Part shown: positions 36,743-38,896 of the stretch, one piece after another
Layout: each line of letters begins with the position of its first letter
How positions within the stretch are numbered: position 1 is the stretch's first letter
Assembly (NCBI GenBank): GCA_025350045.1
Contig: JANXYM010000103.1
Location: 1 to 38,896 of the forward strand
DNA: 38,896 nt
DNA from: Methanomicrobiales archaeon
Lineage (GTDB): Archaea > Halobacteriota > Methanomicrobia > Methanomicrobiales > Methanospirillaceae
Direction of reading: 5' to 3'
Notes under the pieces: generated by a model
Seen by the model: only the letters and a program-made list of their open reading frames with translations
Databases searched by the model: none
Told to the model about the DNA's origin: nothing
Translations under genes and position numbers: made by a program

Positions 36743-36860
36743 CCGGCCGTATGTGCGGTTTGGGTGAGATGCTGGAGATAGTTTACGTCGGAGGTCCGCA
36801 CGGAGTTTGTTCCATTTTGAGTTCCGGGATCATGATGTGGATTGCATTTTTATTTTTTTC

Positions 36861-37080
36861 AAGCGAGTTGTGATTTGAAAATTAAAATCAAAGTGTGGTT
36901 TTATTTTTTTAATCAAGCTTTGATGTATTTTTTTCAAGCAAAGTCTGGTTAAAATGTTAAAATCAGGGTTCGATAGAAATTGTTTAAGCAAGGTCTGGTG
37001 TATTTGTTTCAAGGAGATCCAATTGAGAATGTAAATCAAAGTCTGCCTAAAAATTTTTCATAGTCTGGTTAATCTGAAAA
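36861..37080. repeat. Degenerate tandem array with 25-nt period (block 2)
   Basis: Units start at 36861, 36887, 36912, 36937, 36962, 36987 and 37012, then two shorter-spaced units near 37035 and 37057. The same consensus and T tracts recur as in block 1. A run of about 63 nt from CGAGTTGTGATTTGAAAA (36864) closely matches block 1 from 36670. The blocks are split by about 118 nt of GC-richer, unrelated sequence (36743-36860). Confidence 0.82.
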
Positions 37081-37141
37081 ATTTTCCAAGAGTATTTTTT
37101 TATTAAACTGAAATGGACTCTTCAAGTTCATATCAGGCCCG

Positions 37142-37264
37142 TTAATATAATCCGATTACGAGGGTCCCCGCCTCAGGGCCTTTCCGAGGCACGGTGGGGC
37201 AATGAGGGTTTCAGAATTTTTCCGTCACTGATCCGCCGCGAGGGCACCCCGTCGGGGGCGGCGG
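37142..37264. other. Hairpin-rich non-coding element, possible structured RNA (element B)
   Basis: A GC-rich island directly after the AT-rich repeat array and before the convergent UPF0179 gene. TTAATATAA (37142-37150) resembles a TATA box. GATTACGAGGGTCCCC (37154-37169) differs by one base from the block at 6148. GCCTC/GAGGC (37170-37174 with 37186-37190) is extended by CCCC/GGGG (37166-37169 with 37196-37199). CCGCCGC (37233-37239) pairs with GCGGCGG (37258-37264), enclosing CCCC/GGGG around GTC. TCGCTATGGCATATGA just downstream resembles, in inverse orientation, CATATGGCGATAGCGA of element A. Function and strand are unknown. Confidence 0.5.
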
Positions 37265-37331
37265 CGTTCATCGCTATGGCATATGAAAAACTATTTTCAT
37301 TCGGTGAAGATTATTATTATTTTTAAAACAT

Positions 37332-37778
37332 TCACGCCGGCCTGAGCTCAACCAGCTTCAGCGCCCGGCCCTTGTCGCAGATATCGGAAGCATTTCCCAG
37401 CACATCCACAACGATATACTTCTCGCCATCCGTAACCCCGTCCGGCCGGCAGAGCGGGAAACTGCGGCAGTCGGACTTGTTGCAGGAAAGTTCGGGCTTT
37501 ATCTTCGAGTTGATCATCGCCATATCCGCATTGATAAGCGCGGTGATGGGCGCCTCCATCACTTCGACTGCGGTTGCCCCGTTTAAGTGCACAGCACAAT
37601 CATGGTGGGTGGACCGGACCGTGACGATGCGGTACTTCCGTCCCTTCTGGAGGTTGTGACACGCCTTTTTCACCTTGCAGGTCTCGCATTCAGCCACTTC
37701 ACCTTCATAGATGAACTCTACATTCGGCTTTGCGAGCACGGTTCCCATGAGCGTTACCTTTGTTTTTGTTTCCGTCAT
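37332..37778 (-). CDS. UPF0179 family protein
   Basis: 148 aa. The protein is rich in paired cysteines: CETCKVKKAC near residues 31-40, CNKSDCRSFPLC near 99-110, and a later CDKG, suggesting a metal or Fe-S site. The start MTETKTKVTLMGTVLAKP and these Cys blocks match the archaeal UPF0179 family, whose function is not established. It lies 7 nt downstream of the G1P dehydrogenase gene, so the two are co-transcribed. Confidence 0.93.
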   Translation of the reverse strand: MTETKTKVTLMGTVLAKPNVEFIYEGEVAECETCKVKKACHNLQKGRKYRIVTVRSTHHDCAVHLNGATAVEVMEAPITALINADMAMINSKIKPELSCNKSDCRSFPLCRPDGVTDGEKYIVVDVLGNASDICDKGRALKLVELRPA

Positions 37779-37785
37779 AAACCAC

Positions 37786-38865
37786 TCACTCCTTGTAGAG
37801 CATCTGCACGAGTTTTTCTGCGGATTCCCGTGTGAGGCCCATATCGAATATTGTAAAGCGTTCGGGACGGATAGTCTTTGCCATCAGCAGGGCTTCGACG
37901 GCAACCGAATCCTCGATCCCGAGATCCGCCGGGGTTGTCGGGGCTCCGATGGTCTTTAACGATGCTCTTATTGCCCGCCAGTCCCCGCCATGCAGGTACA
38001 TGGAGATGATGGTGCCAATCCCGCAGCTCTCGCCATGCAGGGCCTTGCCGGGGGCCAGCTTATCGAGCGCGTGGGAGAACTTGTGCTCCCCGCCACTTGC
38101 CGGGCGGGATGACCCGGCAATACTCATCGCAACCCCGCTCGACACGAGCGCTTTTATGACGATCCAGGCTGACTGCTCCTGGTGTGGTTTGATCAGGTGA
38201 GCATCCTTGACAAGAATCTCGGCAGTCATCTTCGAGAGCGTGATGGCATACTCGCTCATCGGTTCGCCTTTCACCCGGTGGGCAAGCTCCCAGTCAAGGA
38301 TTGCGGTATAATTCGAGATCACATCCGCACAGCCTGCCGCGAGAAGCCGGTGCGGGGCGGAGGCAATGATTCCGGTGTCTGCAACAATCGCCATGGGGGG
38401 CTGTGCTTCCAGCGAGGCATGACCCTCAAACGTGGGCACGGATGCGCGGGCAGAGGCTATACCGTCGTGGGAAGCCGCGGTCGGGATGCTGATAAACGGG
38501 CGGTCGAGATTATACGAAACAATCTTTGCGGTATCGATCACCCGCCCGCCGCCGACCCCGATTAAGAAATCCACATCAGCAGCAGCGGCTTCTGCGTCTT
38601 TGATTATCGCAATATTGATCTCTTCGGCAAGGAAAGTGGTAACCTCGTAATCAGCATCAAGGATCTTCTTCACCCGTCCACCGGCCAGATTCATGGTGCT
38701 TTTGCCGGATATGAGAAGGGCAGATGTCCCCAGTTTGAGATCCTCGCAGACCGCGGGGAGCTGTCCGAGCACATCATGGCCAATCACCACGTCCCTCGGA
38801 AGCTGCATCCACTTGGACTTGTCAAAGCCTTTGGGTTTAAGTAATTTTATTGCATCCGCGCTCAT
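37786..38865 (-). CDS. egsA: sn-glycerol-1-phosphate dehydrogenase
   Basis: 359 aa. The NAD(P)-binding GVGGGRVIDTAK is at 103-114 and SIPTAASHDG at 127-136. Zinc-ligand regions are GCADVISNYTA (D181) and the two His segments GGEHKFSHALD and GKALHGESCGIG. The enzyme reduces dihydroxyacetone phosphate to sn-glycerol 1-phosphate, which fixes the stereochemistry of archaeal membrane lipids and supports the archaeal assignment of the window. ATG 38865 lies 31 nt from the window edge, so its promoter is probably partly outside. Confidence 0.96.
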   Translation of the reverse strand: MSADAIKLLKPKGFDKSKWMQLPRDVVIGHDVLGQLPAVCEDLKLGTSALLISGKSTMNLAGGRVKKILDADYEVTTFLAEEINIAIIKDAEAAAADVDFLIGVGGGRVIDTAKIVSYNLDRPFISIPTAASHDGIASARASVPTFEGHASLEAQPPMAIVADTGIIASAPHRLLAAGCADVISNYTAILDWELAHRVKGEPMSEYAITLSKMTAEILVKDAHLIKPHQEQSAWIVIKALVSSGVAMSIAGSSRPASGGEHKFSHALDKLAPGKALHGESCGIGTIISMYLHGGDWRAIRASLKTIGAPTTPADLGIEDSVAVEALLMAKTIRPERFTIFDMGLTRESAEKLVQMLYKE

Positions 38866-38896
38866 TCTAGATCATGGATGATTAGTGATTTCTTCT

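Noticed and set aside
36830-37039. 69-aa minus-strand ORF inside the repeat array
   Set aside because: It is low-complexity (Lys/Ile/Leu/Gln), generated by the AT-rich repeats, whose 25-nt period is not divisible by 3.
36545-37080. CRISPR array
   Set aside because: Repeats are tandem with a 25-nt period and no unique spacers, and the units are degenerate. No cas genes are in the window.

Overview
The window is archaeal chromosome, most likely from a Methanomicrobiales methanogen (Methanoregula-like). The lineage call is inference from gene content: sn-glycerol-1-phosphate dehydrogenase, geranylgeranyl reductase with its ferredoxin, PriS, GINS, Nop10, aIF2-alpha, S27e, L44e, archaeal Elp3, endonuclease Q, UPF0058, UPF0179, CCA-less tRNA genes and TATA-box promoters with short leaders. 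Coding DNA is moderately GC-rich and spacers are AT-rich.

Layout. 0-4.3 kb: tRNA-Lys(UUU); a signalling cluster of a roadblock/LC7 protein and two response regulators with a shared helical tail; a divergent MinD-like ATPase with a small membrane/coiled-coil protein; tRNA-Pro(GGG); a DUF89 protein. 4.4-10.4 kb: NfeD-SPFH pair, site-2 protease, RNase HII, TrkA-type K+ regulator, GGR and ferredoxin. 10.5-16.1 kb: a tightly overlapped minus-strand operon katG-ahbD-ahbA-ahbB-ahbC, joining a heme catalase-peroxidase to the siroheme-dependent heme pathway. 16.3-18.6 kb: a frame-broken membrane protein, an orphan ORF, and a 213-bp direct repeat carrying twin CxxC micro-ORFs. 18.6-21.7 kb: an ABC exporter-like operon with a CARDB-type surface protein. 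21.9-29.6 kb: accessory genes with a redox flavour (SOUL, FMN-binding, sulfite-oxidase-like, DUF4405, redoxin) plus EndoQ, a hexuloisomerase, broken DUF523/DUF1722 and acylphosphatase genes, and an AT-rich M48-like peptidase gene. 29.7-35.6 kb: a conserved information-processing superoperon (UPF0058, Elp3, PriS, GINS, L44e, S27e, aIF2-alpha, Nop10, PAC2). 35.6-38.9 kb: ADP-ribosylglycohydrolase, a 25-nt-period repeat array, a hairpin-rich element, UPF0179 and G1P dehydrogenase.

How the parts fit. The strongest functional story is heme and oxidant defence: KatG is co-transcribed with the enzymes that would make its cofactor, and other possible heme or redox proteins lie within about 15 kb. This matters because Methanomicrobiales are generally grouped with methanogens lacking cytochromes. 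The most unusual non-coding features lie in spacers between convergent genes: two hairpin-rich elements sharing a GATTACGAG-N-GTCCCC block (6.1 and 37.2 kb), the 25-nt array (36.5-37.1 kb) and the 213-bp repeat pair (17.7-18.2 kb). Several genes are broken by single-base lesions. At least the acylphosphatase looks genuinely decayed; the others could be sequencing errors.
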